From: Trichoplax sp. H2
Taxonomy: Eukaryota; Placozoa; Uniplacotomia; Trichoplacea
Length of the DNA stretch: 64,000 nt
Assembly (NCBI GenBank): GCA_003344405.1
Contig: NOWV01000238.1
Span: 33,737-97,736 of the forward strand
Direction of reading: 5' to 3'
Shown here: positions 27,318-39,786 of the stretch, piece by piece
Layout: each line of letters opens with the position of its first letter
Numbering within the stretch: the first letter of the stretch is position 1
Translations under genes and position numbers: made by a program
Notes under the pieces: generated by a model
Seen by the model: the letters and a program-made list of their open reading frames with translations, nothing else
Told to the model about the DNA's origin: nothing
Databases searched by the model: none

Positions 27318-30300
27318 TTATATAGATATGTAACCCTGTCTGGCCATTTTACTTGTGCTCCATTCCACCAAGAAGAAACATAAAGTTCCAAAGAAAAGAC
27401 TGATCACCTACGTAAACATATATTTTATACCCAATGACACGATTAGTGAAAGTTTAATGCAAAATACGACATAAGTATTTTAGCACGTATAGCAGTAAAA
27501 TAATAGAATTCGTTATTTGTACTTACCAAGACCAATAATTGCCATTGCAGCATTACATGCCCACTGTAAAAGAACGCAATAGCCGCAAATAATGACTGCA
27601 CAAATTTAAATAATGCAAAAGCTGGTGCACTATCTTCAGTGTACATAAATCCAAGGATAGAATAGATCTACGTAGGAAATGATGTAAAATTGATTCATAA
27701 AAGGTGATATTCTGGAGGGTCAAGTGGAATAATGCAGTACGATAAAAATGCTACTTTATCATTGGATAAAGCACTTTTACCTGTGTGTTAAAACTACTAT
27801 CGCCCAATCCTAGTAAGAAGGAGCAAGCTACAGCCAAGGTAGCACTAAGTATAAAGTTTTATAAAACAAAATTTGACTCAATTTAACACAAATTAACGGT
27901 GCACGTTGAAAACGTACAACAAATATCATTTTTTTCAAAAAATACATTTACTGTGTGGATTACTACCTTGGCTCGATTAAGTAACCATGAGTTTCAGAAG
28001 CAGATATCGGTGCTATACTAGGTATGTTCATAAAAATTAGGAAAAAGGCTGCAGCATGGCTTATAAAACCGACAAGGATGACGGGATCTCTTCCATGTCG
28101 AAGTATTTTTTTACCAAATATTCCAAAGAAGGCACCGCCTTGATAATACGAAGCAGCTTTATTAGATGCTAAACTAAGGGACATTTTGCATAACTTTAGT
28201 GAGGAAATTTGATTTACTAACCAATGATCTCGCCAATGCCTAAAAATATTCCTGCTAAACCAATATATCTATCTGGATCGTGAATTAGCCGCGCGTTACC
28301 TAAGGATATCATAAAACTGCATCATAAATAAGCGCTTTTAAAAGATTATTAATAAACTATTACGAATATCTACAGTCAAGATAGCTACTGGATAATAATA
28401 TTTTCTCATACATTTCTGATGGATAGTTTTTGAACCTACTTACCAATGCAAGTTGGATATACTCCGCTGAAGAACGTTAATTCTAATCCTATTGGTAACA
28501 AAGATCACACAATCGGATGATTACTTAATTAAAATTGATAAAATAAAGACTCAAGAGGGTGACTGTATGGTATTTTACCTGTATACGCGAATACAGCACT
28601 AAGCAGTAACATTTCCTTAGTCGTAAGCAAGTGAATAGATCGCACTAAAATCAAACATAATTATGGAATTACAGTTCATCAATATCAATATTATTGCACT
28701 GTACATGAATTTATCGATCTTACTAAAAGCTTGCCATGGTCCTTCTTCTGATGCATTCTTTGAGCTTTAAGAAATAGTTTTAATATTCAATTAATTTTGA
28801 TGCAGTTGTAAAAATACATTTCCGTGTAATTAAGCGTTAAAGCAAATTAATTTAAATTTTTACCCAATATTCATTGGTAGTTCTTCTTCTTCCTATGTCC
28901 ATATAAAACATTAATCTTACTTTATGATATGCAAATTATCATGTACCTTTAAATAACTATCACATTGATCAACGGTAGTTTGTAAAGGGTAGCAGGCATT
29001 ATTTACCGATACTTTTGGTTTCCGCAAAGTTAGTAAACCTAATGTTCCGATAACGCATACCACGGTAAGAACTGAATAGATGATATATCTGTATTCATCA
29101 GCTATAAAACAATCAAAGATTTAAAGTTAAAACAAGAATTAAAAGTTCTATAATAACGGATATTATAACTGGAGGAAAAGGTGACCTGTATGAACGTGTA
29201 CGAGTACACGTGTGCTTAGCAGCAAATAACGATACTCACATATAATGCTGACTCCTTCCAATTGCAAAAAAACGTATAAATTACCAAATAGTAAGCTACA
29301 AGACATAACAATTGGATTTAATATTAATTTTGAATATATCCGTTACAAAAAATGGAGAAAATAAAATACTACAATAAAAACATAGCAAACGTGTTATAAA
29401 AGATTTGTAGAGGTTTGTACCTAAATTGTAGTAAAGCCCAAAATATGCCACTGTTACGAGCGATCGTATCAGGATCAGAATTAATGGTTAAAAAGTTACC
29501 CTGGGCCGTCCATAAAACTAACAAAAATTAAGAACGAATCAATCAAACAGTTGTCGATTAGATGTAATAACCTCATAAGCTACAACATACTTCCTGCCCC
29601 CACTCCTACTAAAGCTGATGCAATGTACAGAGTTGCTGCCAAAGGTTGTATCAATGATGCGATAAATAAGCTGAAATATCCATAAATATTATAATGTTAG
29701 ATGAATTAGTTAGTGTTACAAATATTCTGATTAGCTAAGCGTAACATGATGATCTGGACAATGTATAAATGGTATAATAGCAGTCAATTTTTAACATTTG
29801 CCTACCAGTAAGGAATAGCTCCAGCTAACATGGAATATTTTGGACCAATAACACTAACTACTGATGGTCCCAGCCAATTTGAGGCAGCAAAAACACTATA
29901 AATTATAGCCAAGCTATGAAATAATTAAGAATGGAAACGGTCAATATTTAAATTAAAATCGGAAATCACTTCTATTAGCTAATTAATTCTTTTGGCCCTT
30001 TTCTTAAATTATATTTTAATTACCTTACCTATTGGCCTTTTAATACTACAGTATACTGTACAGTGCTCGTATTCTGGTACTATAAATGACAACATTGTTT
30101 ATGTAGCTAATGTAAATTAATCGTACCTATTATAGCCGCTCGCTATCGAGAGAGGAGTATTGATAATGAATCATAGCAAGAAAATTGTTTGTTTAGGAAG
30201 AAAAATATCAGATTAGAATAATTCCTGTACGTAATTTATATTTAAATGAACTAAATTTCGTTCAAGGCTATCCTTCTATAAATGGATAACTAACCTGTGA

Positions 30301-30352
30301 AAGTGGTATTATGCATTTTCGCCTCTTGTTCCGCACTTTTCAACACACGTTG
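27318..30352 (-). CDS. MFSD11: MFSD11 (UNC93-like) membrane protein, copy B, multi-exon, 5' end not found
   Basis: A polytopic membrane protein matching vertebrate MFSD11 closely. Exons from the minus strand code a 58-nt exon (30295-30352) QRVLKSAEQEAKMHN..., a 16-nt microexon (30127-30142) SGYN, LAIIYSVFAASNWLGPSVVS (near 29850-29920), an exon with WTAQGNF near 29500, IFLGIGEIIG, then GGAFFGIFGKKILRHGRDPV (near 28100), YTEDSAPAFALFKFVQSLF (near 27600), and the last exon LFFGTLCFFLVEWSTSKMAR ending at the stop 27318-27320. Two exon lengths (58 and 16 nt) and the boundaries checked equal those of copy A, so the two arose by duplication of an intron-bearing gene. This copy keeps the family signature and is the likely functional orthologue. 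The exon with the start codon and first membrane segment was not found in the 1 kb upstream. Confidence 0.9.
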
Positions 30353-32358
30353 CTACAAACGAATGAAGAAACATTAGAGGTACAGTTCGTACGCTTTGTA
30401 ACTTTTAACTTGATGAAAATGTACATGTGCAAATAATGTTGTTAGTATGTTTCAGCTCTTTTTCAGATTAACCTTTTAACTGAATCATTTTATGGATTGT
30501 AGCATAAGTTCCAATCACAAAATCAAAATCATGGTACGAGCGTATACTGTATCTCAACATGGTAAGGATATCATAAGTAATTCTACTTTGTTCTTCTCTT
30601 TTTACAACTGGCTACAGAATCACTTCCGAGTTAAACAATACCAAGATGACTAGGCTATTACGCCAATTTCAATAGTGTGGTAAATTGAATATTTACTGCA
30701 TGAGCAGTTTGTACCACCCACGATAAGAATAACAACAATATTGTAGTTGTGTACAAGTGCATAAAGCTACGTGGAGAATCCGTCATTACATCGATACCTC
30801 CCTACTTGCAATTGGCAAGGATAGTGTACTTATGAGGCTAGCGATCGATTAGTGTAGGATGATCAATTCGATATTTACTGCTGAGGTACAATTTTTTTAG
30901 CCATCAAAGGTAACTAATCTACTTGTTGTATAAAGTCCAACCCTGATGATCAATATTGATGATACGAAAACAAGATGGATAGCTGTATTAATTAATTAAC
31001 AGCAGCATTTAGTTTTATCAGGTCCAGTTGAATATGGATACTATACTGATGTGATTTGTTCCAATTGCTTTCAACATTTGAAAGACTTGAACTACAGCTG
31101 GACATGGAAGGAATTTTAAGCAATGTATACCATAGATGCATTAGTATACTATAGTACTGTACAGTACTACTCTTGAGGGCACGATTCTGACTATTATGGA
31201 TTGTATTGTTGCCAGTTAAAAATACTCCATGGTATAGAATCATTTTATGTATGAAGAAGTCATTGAAAACTAATTTTACCAGATAGTAATGCTACAGTAT
31301 AAATGGTCAATAGGCAAATTGGTCAATTTATCTGCCATTAGTCCGCAGATATAGCGTTTACGGATTAGCAAACTGGTATTTTCATAGTGACAACGGTAAG
31401 GTAAACACGTAAGTCATTGTATCCTTTTGGATGGATTATTCTTAGCCTCTTCATTATTGTAAAAGTCATTTACTATCATCATAACGATCAGTGGATCCTA
31501 TTCTTGAAGAAGACTCCATCAAAGTGACCATATTACTCATCACTTGATCAAGAGGTGTTGTATTTACTCCTTTGGTAGAGCTGACAATCATCTAGAACAA
31601 ATCATATCACTACTAGGTCTGGGATTGACCCTTTGATTGAGGCAAGGCAATTGGAAGTGGTATTGTTCGATCATCCTGGGAAAGAAATTAATCATCGATA
31701 TTATAAGACTAAATTGAAGCCTAAGTTGTATTAAGGTGAATTGAGGCGAATTATCTAGTACCAATCTGTACAATGTCATTGCTAGGACTTTATCTTTGAT
31801 GAAGGAAACGGTGATAGACGATCTTCCTAGTGTGGAAATTGGATTACGACTGGTGTAAAAGCTTTCGAGTTAGCGATCGTGATAGGATGGAAATTTCATT
31901 GATATTGCAAGACTACGTCGAAGAATATGCTTCAAATGATAATAAGTTAATCATGGAATAGAAATTGTATAACTACAAGAGTGAATCCATGGATGAAAGG
32001 CGAAGACAATGGCATTTGGTTGTACGATGAAAAATCTTGCGGATACAAGGCATGAGTAGGCATGACAAACCTCATTGAAAAAGAAGCCTAGACTAGCGCT
32101 AAGATAAAAATCATCTCATGCAGTTCTACACCCTTATCACCGTCCATAGTTGAATTGAGTGAATAGAGGCACAATAAGAGTCATAGGAGGAAGAAAATAG
32201 AGCCATGGATAGGCCGATAGTACGCTTTGATTTTGTTAACAACGACTATCCATCTACCGTCAACAAGATGATGAAGAAAGCAACAATCATCGCTCGACCT
32301 ACCTCAATTTCCGAGCAAGTTTGAAAAGCGGTGAAAATAAACATAAAAGCGAATCCCA

Positions 32359-32634
32359 TCAAGATGACATTGAGTAACTTAATCTCCATTTTGCCCTATA
32401 AAATGATTCCAAGTCACGATCGATTGCAATAACAACAAATTGATTTTCAATATTAGTGGAAGCAATTTCAAGCAGTCGTTTCCTTTTCTTCTTTCTCAGC
32501 CCTGGAGTAATATTATGCGACCTGACCTGGTTGTGATGTAAACGAGGCGTCGTCACTGACGTAATCAGTCTAGTGACAAAGGCAGTAGACTGTACCGATC
32601 CCAATCCGGTCCGTTCCGTTTTCGGTGACGTCAT
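32359..32634 (-). CDS. Doubtful small open frame, basic protein
   Basis: An ATG-initiated frame of 91 codons. The start reads MTSPKTERTGLGSVQ, and the middle carries a strongly basic patch LRKKKRKRLLEIA. I do not recognise the family. The reason to list it is position: a GTACTGTAC cluster lies 60-270 bases upstream, as for several confirmed genes here. It could be a first exon, a lineage-specific small gene or chance. No clear donor site was found. Confidence 0.25.
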   Translation of the reverse strand: MTSPKTERTGLGSVQSTAFVTRLITSVTTPRLHHNQVRSHNITPGLRKKKRKRLLEIASTNIENQFVVIAIDRDLESFYRAKWRLSYSMSS

Positions 32635-32694
32635 GGTCCGTTTCGATCACTTTTCACTCTGGCATTGACCACGCGGGTGAGGTGTTCCTTTGTT

Positions 32695-32905
32695 CTACAG
32701 TACTCAAGATTCTCTCTGAGTACAGTACATTGTACTCCAGACTACAGTACTACAGCATACTGTACATTGTGCACCAATACCGTGTTGAAAGTGGCTTATT
32801 GCGCAATAACAGTCTCGTGATCGCTGGCTGACCGAAACCAAATGGAGTAGTGGTACAGTACTGTACAGTAAACATACGCATACAGTACAGTACAGTATAG
32901 TACTG
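32695..32905. repeat. GTACTGTAC/GTACAGTAC cluster
   Basis: Two groups of overlapping tacagtac/gtactgtac words, at about 32695-32770 and 32850-32908. They resemble the clusters found near confirmed start codons. The region can fold on itself. Confidence 0.6.
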
Positions 32906-33085
32906 TACCAGTAAATTGAGTAGGACTACTAAGTGGAGAAACCACCTTGGGCTGCTGCCTGTAGTAGACAATCTCATACAAGTATCCTGCACATCGAGCT
33001 CAAGATGGACGACTCAATATTTATTATTCAGTACAACTGCTGAAATTCTGTAGAACATAACTAGCACTGGCCAAAACCATACATC

Positions 33086-33118
33086 CATAGACTTGTAGAA
33101 ATGTCCTACAAGTCTATG
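33086..33118. repeat. Hairpin 1: 13-bp perfect stem, 7-base loop
   Basis: CATAGACTTGTAG, loop aaatgtc, CTACAAGTCTATG. A second hairpin of the same family follows 140 bases downstream (33226-33258). The shared sequence and compensating changes in the stem are described in the findings. Confidence 0.85.
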
Positions 33119-33225
33119 ATTCAATGCAGTTTCATGATGCCAAATGAAAGGACTGAATCATACGTCGAGATTACTCCATTCATTACTGGTGGACTACTGA
33201 GTTCAGTAGGCCATGACCATCATGT

Positions 33226-33258
33226 CATGGACTTGCAGAAATTGCCTGCATGTCCATG
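33226..33258. repeat. Hairpin 2: 13-bp stem with one mismatch, 7-base loop
   Basis: CATGGACTTGCAG, loop aaattgc, CTGCATGTCCATG. It has the same length, loop size and core as hairpin 1. Two stem positions differ from hairpin 1 with the pairing base changed as well. Confidence 0.85.
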
Positions 33259-35717
33259 ATATAGTAAAGTAGAGAACAGTGTATACTGTACTTCATGCTG
33301 CTTCAAGAAGTTGAAACTACTCTACTCAGTGTTGTAATACCAGAAAATTCTCTTATCGCAAGTCAAGACTAAATAATACTTAACTTGCAATTACTTCCGT
33401 AATTGACAAAGTTACAGATACTATTAGAACTATCAATCAAGTAGTTATTATTATTATTGAATGGATAATGTTCTGATTATGAAAAATTATTATTTATTTT
33501 TACCAATTCTCTCATCATGACATTGACTATTGCACTTAACATTAGCCTTAAAGCATTTGCATCGGTTAATAATACAAGATGCATGGCATTTCGCGAATTG
33601 ACTGGATTTCGTACTTGGACGGTAACAACAGTGTACTGGTTTCAGTCACTGTTGTTCAGTAGCTAATGTAACTGTACTGTTAATCTTGTTGTACACTGCA
33701 ACACATTGTAGAACTACATGGCTATACAGTAGAACTTAATGGTATTACATAAACTGCAATATGCACGGACAATATTGTTTGTGCAAGGCCTCACTGACTG
33801 GTGCAATCAATGGGCTGAATATTCCCGAAAAGAAATCACTTATCCGCAATCAATCCCATACTAAGCTACCAAAACGATTCAGGATAATGCAATGTGGTGT
33901 ACTACAGTTTGATACTGAACAGTGAAAACTGCTGTTAGCTTGTCATTTCAAGCTTTAACTCGAATGTGTGTATCACTACTCTGCAATCTTCGTTTGTAGA
34001 GGTCTGGTGTGGATATCCTAAAAGTAAAACTACTTCAATGCTTATCATTTTGCCCCATCTCTCAATTAAACTATTAAATATTTGCTGTTTTCTGATTGTA
34101 GTCCATGACGAAGCCTATTCTCGAGCATTACTGCCGAGTTGCTCTAAAATACTAGTATAAAGCCAAATTGCAGGTAGTATTTATGATACGACGAATGAAC
34201 AAAGCAATTTTGAAAAGTCAATTATTGAACACTACTTACTGCCTAATAGCTCTAAAACAGTATCATAGCTAAAACTGGCGGCATTATCAAATGATAATAT
34301 ATGCGACGAGTAAATACTCTACAACAGTTTTCCTTTAAGAAACATCAATTGTCGGCTTACATCCAACGGTTCAACTGTCTCCTGCTGTCACGCAAATTAC
34401 TTCAATTAGCAAAAATGATATATTAATAGTATTCTCCAAGGCATGTTTTTATCATTGTCAATTTATACAAATCCGGATTATAGATTGCACTATACAGTAC
34501 TCACATATTACAAAACATGTTATCATTATTTAGTAATTAGTTCTAGCTTACAATATTTGAATACATGGCCAGAATAAGAATAGGCAGTGATGAATAACAG
34601 ATAAATAATGCTTAATCATTAACTTAATTTTCTATCCAATTTTAATCAATAATATAGCATATTTATCAAAAACATGACAACTATTACCATCAAGATGAGA
34701 TACTTGAAACTACACAACAATCAAAACAAGATGGTACTGTTCTCGGTATCTTGCTAATAAAGCAGCACTTACGATTACTAAACATAACAAAAACCGCCCT
34801 TTCCATTTTAACACAGTAATAAAAGTCTAAATAATATGAACTGACAGTGAATAAAAAAAGTTTTATCCGGTTCAATACTTTTTTGTCAAGCACAGACTAC
34901 TAGAGATAAGACCAATTACTATGCAAATCAACATTTATATAGTCAATTGTATCTTTTAAACTTGACTACTAAAATAAATCACATGTTCGACTGGACTCAC
35001 GAGAGAATAACAAATAATCTCAAGTCTCCATCATACCCTTCAACTTTTAAACTGTAAATGTTATAGCTAATTTAGAATCTAATACTTTATGCTACCTTAC
35101 ACTAAATACAATGATACTCTACAATAATAGCATTTACTTTATTACTCCGTCATATATTAACAAGGAACAAAATCCTTTACTGCATTACTACATAATGGTA
35201 TCGCCATCTATCGAAATATTTAGATACAAGCGTAGAAAGTTTAACGTAAATGATATTAGATATAAATTCTAAGCAAAGTACCTAATGACTGAATCACTAT
35301 TAGAAATAATGCAGTGCGTAGATCATTTAAATAGTATATATTAATATAATATACACTTACATCTAAACAGCCAGTATACTATCTGGCCTATACTACTGCA
35401 TTAACTTTATTCAACAATATAATTACTAAACAATTTTAAAACTACATAAACATAAAATTATTAAAATTTTAGAAAGCAACTGTTTCAATCAAACTGGCTA
35501 TATCATTTCGAATTTTTCCAGTAACAGTAAAGAGAATATCAAATAATTCAGAATGATTGAATACTTAAAATCAGGTAAGGAAAGTTGTCCATCCACATCA
35601 ATAGCAAGGCTTGTTATCGGTACACGTCGTAATTTTTAATAAGAGTGAGTGATCATATTTAACAGACACATATTACATAAAAAATGCTCGATTGATCTTA
35701 CTACGTTTGAAGAGTTT

Positions 35718-38156
35718 TAATTGCCACGCTGTGCGTAATCATGGTCCGTAACTAGCTTGCAATGCATTGGATATCCTACGCAATTAAAAAAATTACATTG
35801 TCATTTTATTATAGAGTGTATTGTATCGATAAGAAGATATCTTAATTTCTGTTATATTTCTATAATAGAAAACGCTAATTTGCATTAATTAGAAATTCAT
35901 GGGGTTAAACACGTATTAAATACCGTCTAAGCTCCGGTTATGATAACTGGAAACAGCCTTAATAGCATCGCTTTCATTGACATAGACAACTTCGGCAATA
36001 CCATTAGTATTGAGTCTAGCAGATCGTAATCTACCAATAGCTCCAAATAATTCCTAAGTTTGCATATAATTAATCAGACAGTGTGAATAGCAAGTAGTTT
36101 ATGTGCTAACGAACAACATTCCATGCTTTCAATCAAGCTAGCGCATGATGTAGTCTGCTGAATAATCATACTATTCATAGTATGATCGAGCATTATCATA
36201 ATGTGCTTACTAATACTGCAGGTAAAGCAAATTAACAACATACCTTAATATCATCTTCGGTGACGGTATAATATAGATTGCTAACAACCACCACATGTTC
36301 TACGGGTTTTTTCGGCGTTTGCTATAAATTATGCGCAAATGTTGAAGCTATTGTTAATCCCATCATAAAAACTACATTTACATGAGATGCTAACGAAATA
36401 ATATAACAAGTAGATCGTACCTCCGGTAAATCGTTAAATATTGTAACTTTAAGCGATGCCGGCGATATCAAGCTACTTTTGTCAACCTTAGCACTCTTTG
36501 AAGTAATAGCTTTGCTACTATTTATGGTACCACTACTACCAAAGATTGTCTTGTTAGGTACTCTATCTTTTATAATATTCTTAGTACTAGCGCTTGTGGT
36601 AGAGGAATTAAACTAGTGCAAGTAAAATTCAGATATTAGCTGACATCAATTTTCATTAATAATATATCATTAACTATTCACAAAAACAAGAAATAATTTT
36701 TAATTACTTTAATTGGATTCTTTGCAGCAGGATTACTTGTTCTTTCATTGCGCAACGTGATGAATAGAGATCCTTCTTTCCGATTACGTTCAGAAGCCTT
36801 CTTACGTTTTTCCTCTATAAGAGAAGATCTTTGACGCTTTCGATCATTGTCTATAGACTAAAAAATTGGTAGTACTTCATTTTAACATCAACTATGTATT
36901 GGATTATAGATACAATAAGATATTTACGGAATGTACTGCACTGTCTATTGTCATAAAAGGTAGAGATAGATGATTAATTTTTTGATAATGAACTGCACAA
37001 TATCAGCTTGAAGATGGCTAATGCTGCATGGTTAACAACAATAATATTCATTGCAGTTACTTTTGCTATTCGTATGCATCATTACAGTAGTATCGGGGAA
37101 ATAATAACTTTATATCTTAACGAGCAATTCATTTAGATGGAGAAAATTAAATCAACGCTTGCAGTCATCTTCCTCAGATTCTCATACGTGAAGATTTCAT
37201 TGACGTCATTTTCATAATATAATGCATATTTAGTTTCAGAAATGCTGGAGATATATCATCCAATTTCAGAGTCGTATGCGGGAAAGACTATCTTAAGATA
37301 TACTCGTACGTATAAAGTCTAGACTGACAACTAAAGTATTGTATAGTATATTCTATCTGATTGTAAACTAAACGAGTGACGAATTCATTATTCCTATAAC
37401 ATGCGTACATTTGGACTGAGTGGATAGCAATGCTTATGAGAAATCATATTAAGCATATAGATTAAAGATAAACTAATGTTAACTTAACTGACGATTGGTA
37501 TAGCTTTCACTAGTGTGCTAAGTCTAGCCTGTTAAACTAACAGTAATCTTGTACCAAACCGGTTGATCACAGTGGTTGTCTATTGAAGTACATGCTATTA
37601 TCCCATATTTAGTTATTTAATTTACTTATACAGTACTTCGTACTTGCTTAGACCGTACTGTAGATACTGGTTTAGCTGGAAGAGCTACCACTTTTTATAG
37701 ACATATTAAGTAATGGAGAGTGCAGTGTTTACCATATTACTAAATTAAGTCAGTAAAACTTTTGAAGCACATGGAAGGGAAAAAATGATAAGAAAATAAA
37801 TTTCATACTTGTCTCCTAGCTCGGCGTAAATTATTACTAGCATCGTAATCCTGCCTTCGAGGTGCCTTCTGTTTCATTCCACCACGGTTGTCTTGAATCA
37901 TTTGCCTGGCATCGAAGGGAGCCGAGCGTTGAAACTTGTTCCTTGAATTTTGATTATTACTACTTCTTTCGTTCGGTCTCGACAGTTTCTGTCTTGCATC
38001 GACGATCACTTGATTATTTTTCCCTCCTTTTGCACGAGATTGCTTGCCAGTACTTTTGACTTGATTTCCTTTCTTTTTGCCACTTTTCGATGATTTCACT
38101 TTCTTTTGAGCAATATAATCATCAAGGGACATATCAATCGGATCATTTGCAGACAT
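35718..38156 (-). CDS. POLDIP3: Polymerase delta-interacting protein 3 (SKAR/PDIP46)-like mRNA export adaptor
   Basis: A nuclear RNA-binding adaptor of the ALYREF/SKAR type. In vertebrates it joins spliced mRNA, binds the export helicase UAP56 and recruits S6K1 to new mRNPs. Exon 1 (37809-38156) starts MSANDPIDMSLDDYIAQKK, an ALYREF-like UAP56-binding motif. Basic low-complexity sequence with DARQ motifs (VDARQKLSR, FDARQMIQD) follows, as in POLDIP3. Exons near 36720-36860 code RQRSSLIEEKRKKASERNRK. The RRM lies in the last exons (VVVSNLYYTVTEDDIK, then ELFGAIGRLRSARL, GIAEVVYVNESDAIKAV, YHNRSLDG). The final exon reads YPMHCKLVTDHDYAQRGN and stops at 35718-35720. The open frame extends 3 codons further 5' but only from a non-ATG codon. 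The protein is shorter than the human one, ending soon after the RRM. Confidence 0.88.
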
Positions 38157-38566
38157 GCTTATCAATAACTTCCTTGTTCTACTTTAATTGATCATTTTAC
38201 GACATCAAAAAGAAAGGACATATTAGCAATGAATTGATACTTCTTCAAGTATACACATTTTGCTTTTTCACTGTCGAACTAGACTAGCATACGCGTACAT
38301 AGAGTCATTTCATGACTAATTTACACTTCATTTCAACTCGACCATCTTAGTGTACTGTAGACGTAGCTCGGTAGCTGACTGATTCTTGTGTCTTGCTAAG
38401 TTATACTATAATGTTCTCTGATACCGTTAAAGTAATCATAATACTTCTACTACGGAGATTGGCAGTAATGACTTTCCTACACATATATCATGTACGGCAT
38501 TAATCTGTTCCGTAATCAATCCAAATGATGCATCACAATTACCTAATTTTTAAATTCTGTCTTGTA

Positions 38567-38825
38567 AAAAATAGCAAACTTTTATCGGCCAAATATCTGC
38601 CCTTCAAGGAATCACTTGGTATCTTGCAGAATCAATCACTCGGTATAATTGAGTGGAAAATAGCAAACTTTCTTTTATCGGCCAATATCTGCCCTTCAAG
38701 GAAGCACTCGGTATCTTGCAGAATCAATCACTCGGTATAGTTTTGTGGAAAATAGCAAACTTTATCGGCCAATATCTACCCTTCAAGGAATCAAGAAGTA
38801 TCTTGCAGAATCAACCACTCGTAGT
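38567..38825 (+). repeat. Three tandem copies of a ~91-bp unit
   Basis: Unit: aatagcaaac..., tatcggcca, atctgcccttcaaggaa, then gtatcttgcagaatcaatca. Copies start near 38567, 38657 and 38749 (offsets 90 and 92). They sit 410-670 bases upstream of the POLDIP3 start codon and differ by small indels. Confidence 0.88.
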
Positions 38826-39224
38826 TGAGATGGTCGAGGAGGGTTTGCTGTCTTTTATGATTGGCTTCAGTACGGTACCAACGGAACATCATACAGTACC
38901 CAATGTGCTACGTACAGTACAAACACTGTACGAAGGCAGTCGGGGTACTGTAGCTGGACGGGACAGTAGGCTACATTCAGGGGCTAGTGAGAGAGCGAGT
39001 AATCCCTGCTATAGTAGGACAACTTCCAGATTGTCATGAAAAATTACTAAAATTCTACTATGCTAAGTGCGGCGGTATACGGTAGAGTTGTCAGTTAGGA
39101 TCTAGTCATTTGCAAAAATTTCCAAATTATGAAATAGACTGAATCAAGGCTGTCTGAAGTACAGCAGTACTGCATAAAACTGGCTCAAATACATCAAGAG
39201 TAATGGATAGGGGCTACTGAAATA

Positions 39225-39506
39225 CTGCCCAAAGTACAGTATTAAAAATGTCCTTGGCTAATAGGCATAACTTGAAATACTGCTAAAATTAAGCAAACTT
39301 TTTACCTTAGCTTGCTCTTTACCATAGGTAACAGATACAGTACAGTAATAAATCGTTAGGTAGTACTGCCCAAAGTACAGTATTAAACATGTCCATGACT
39401 AATAGGCATAACTTGAAATACTGCTAAAATTTAAGCAAACTTTACCTTAGCTTGCTCTTTACCATAGGTAACAGATACAGTACAGCAATAAATCGTTAGG
39501 TAGGAC
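39225..39506 (+). repeat. Two tandem copies of a 141-bp unit
   Basis: The block from ctgcccaaagtacagtatta through aataaatcgttaggta occurs at 39225 and again at 39366. Differences are few, including aaattaag/aaatttaag and an indel in a T run. Confidence 0.9.
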
Positions 39507-39786
39507 GCAAGTACTAGACTCATATAACTGTAGTTTGTGCAGTAAAATACAATTATTAATATCGGAAATTACTCTTTCCCGAACGCTGATATTCCGATTT
39601 ATTAGTCAATTATAATTTCTATTACAACAATTATGGGCTATAAGTCCACCCGCAGAACATAATCTGTTACAGTAATTAACACATATAGTGAAAAAAATTG
39701 CAGCATTTCCAATTTCCCATGAATATTCACACCCATAAAAAATAATTGCAAGAAATAGCTTCAAGAAGAACAGCTAGAAGCAAATT

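Larger units (their letters stand above)
30353..35717. other. Large spacer between MFSD11 copy B and POLDIP3
   Basis: About 5.4 kb, partly AT-rich and partly more mixed (31.4-33.3 kb). It holds a doubtful open frame (32359-32634), a GTACTGTAC cluster and a pair of related hairpins, listed separately. The missing first exon of MFSD11 copy B may be here. From 33.3 to 35.7 kb I see only AT-rich sequence, including the 3' side of POLDIP3. Confidence 0.5.
38157..39786. other. Spacer between eIF3D 3' end and POLDIP3 5' end
   Basis: Contains two tandem duplications listed separately and scattered gtactgta words (for example near 38352 and 38930-38950). Open frames across the repeats (38525-39039) follow the repeat and are not genes. 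Confidence 0.6.
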
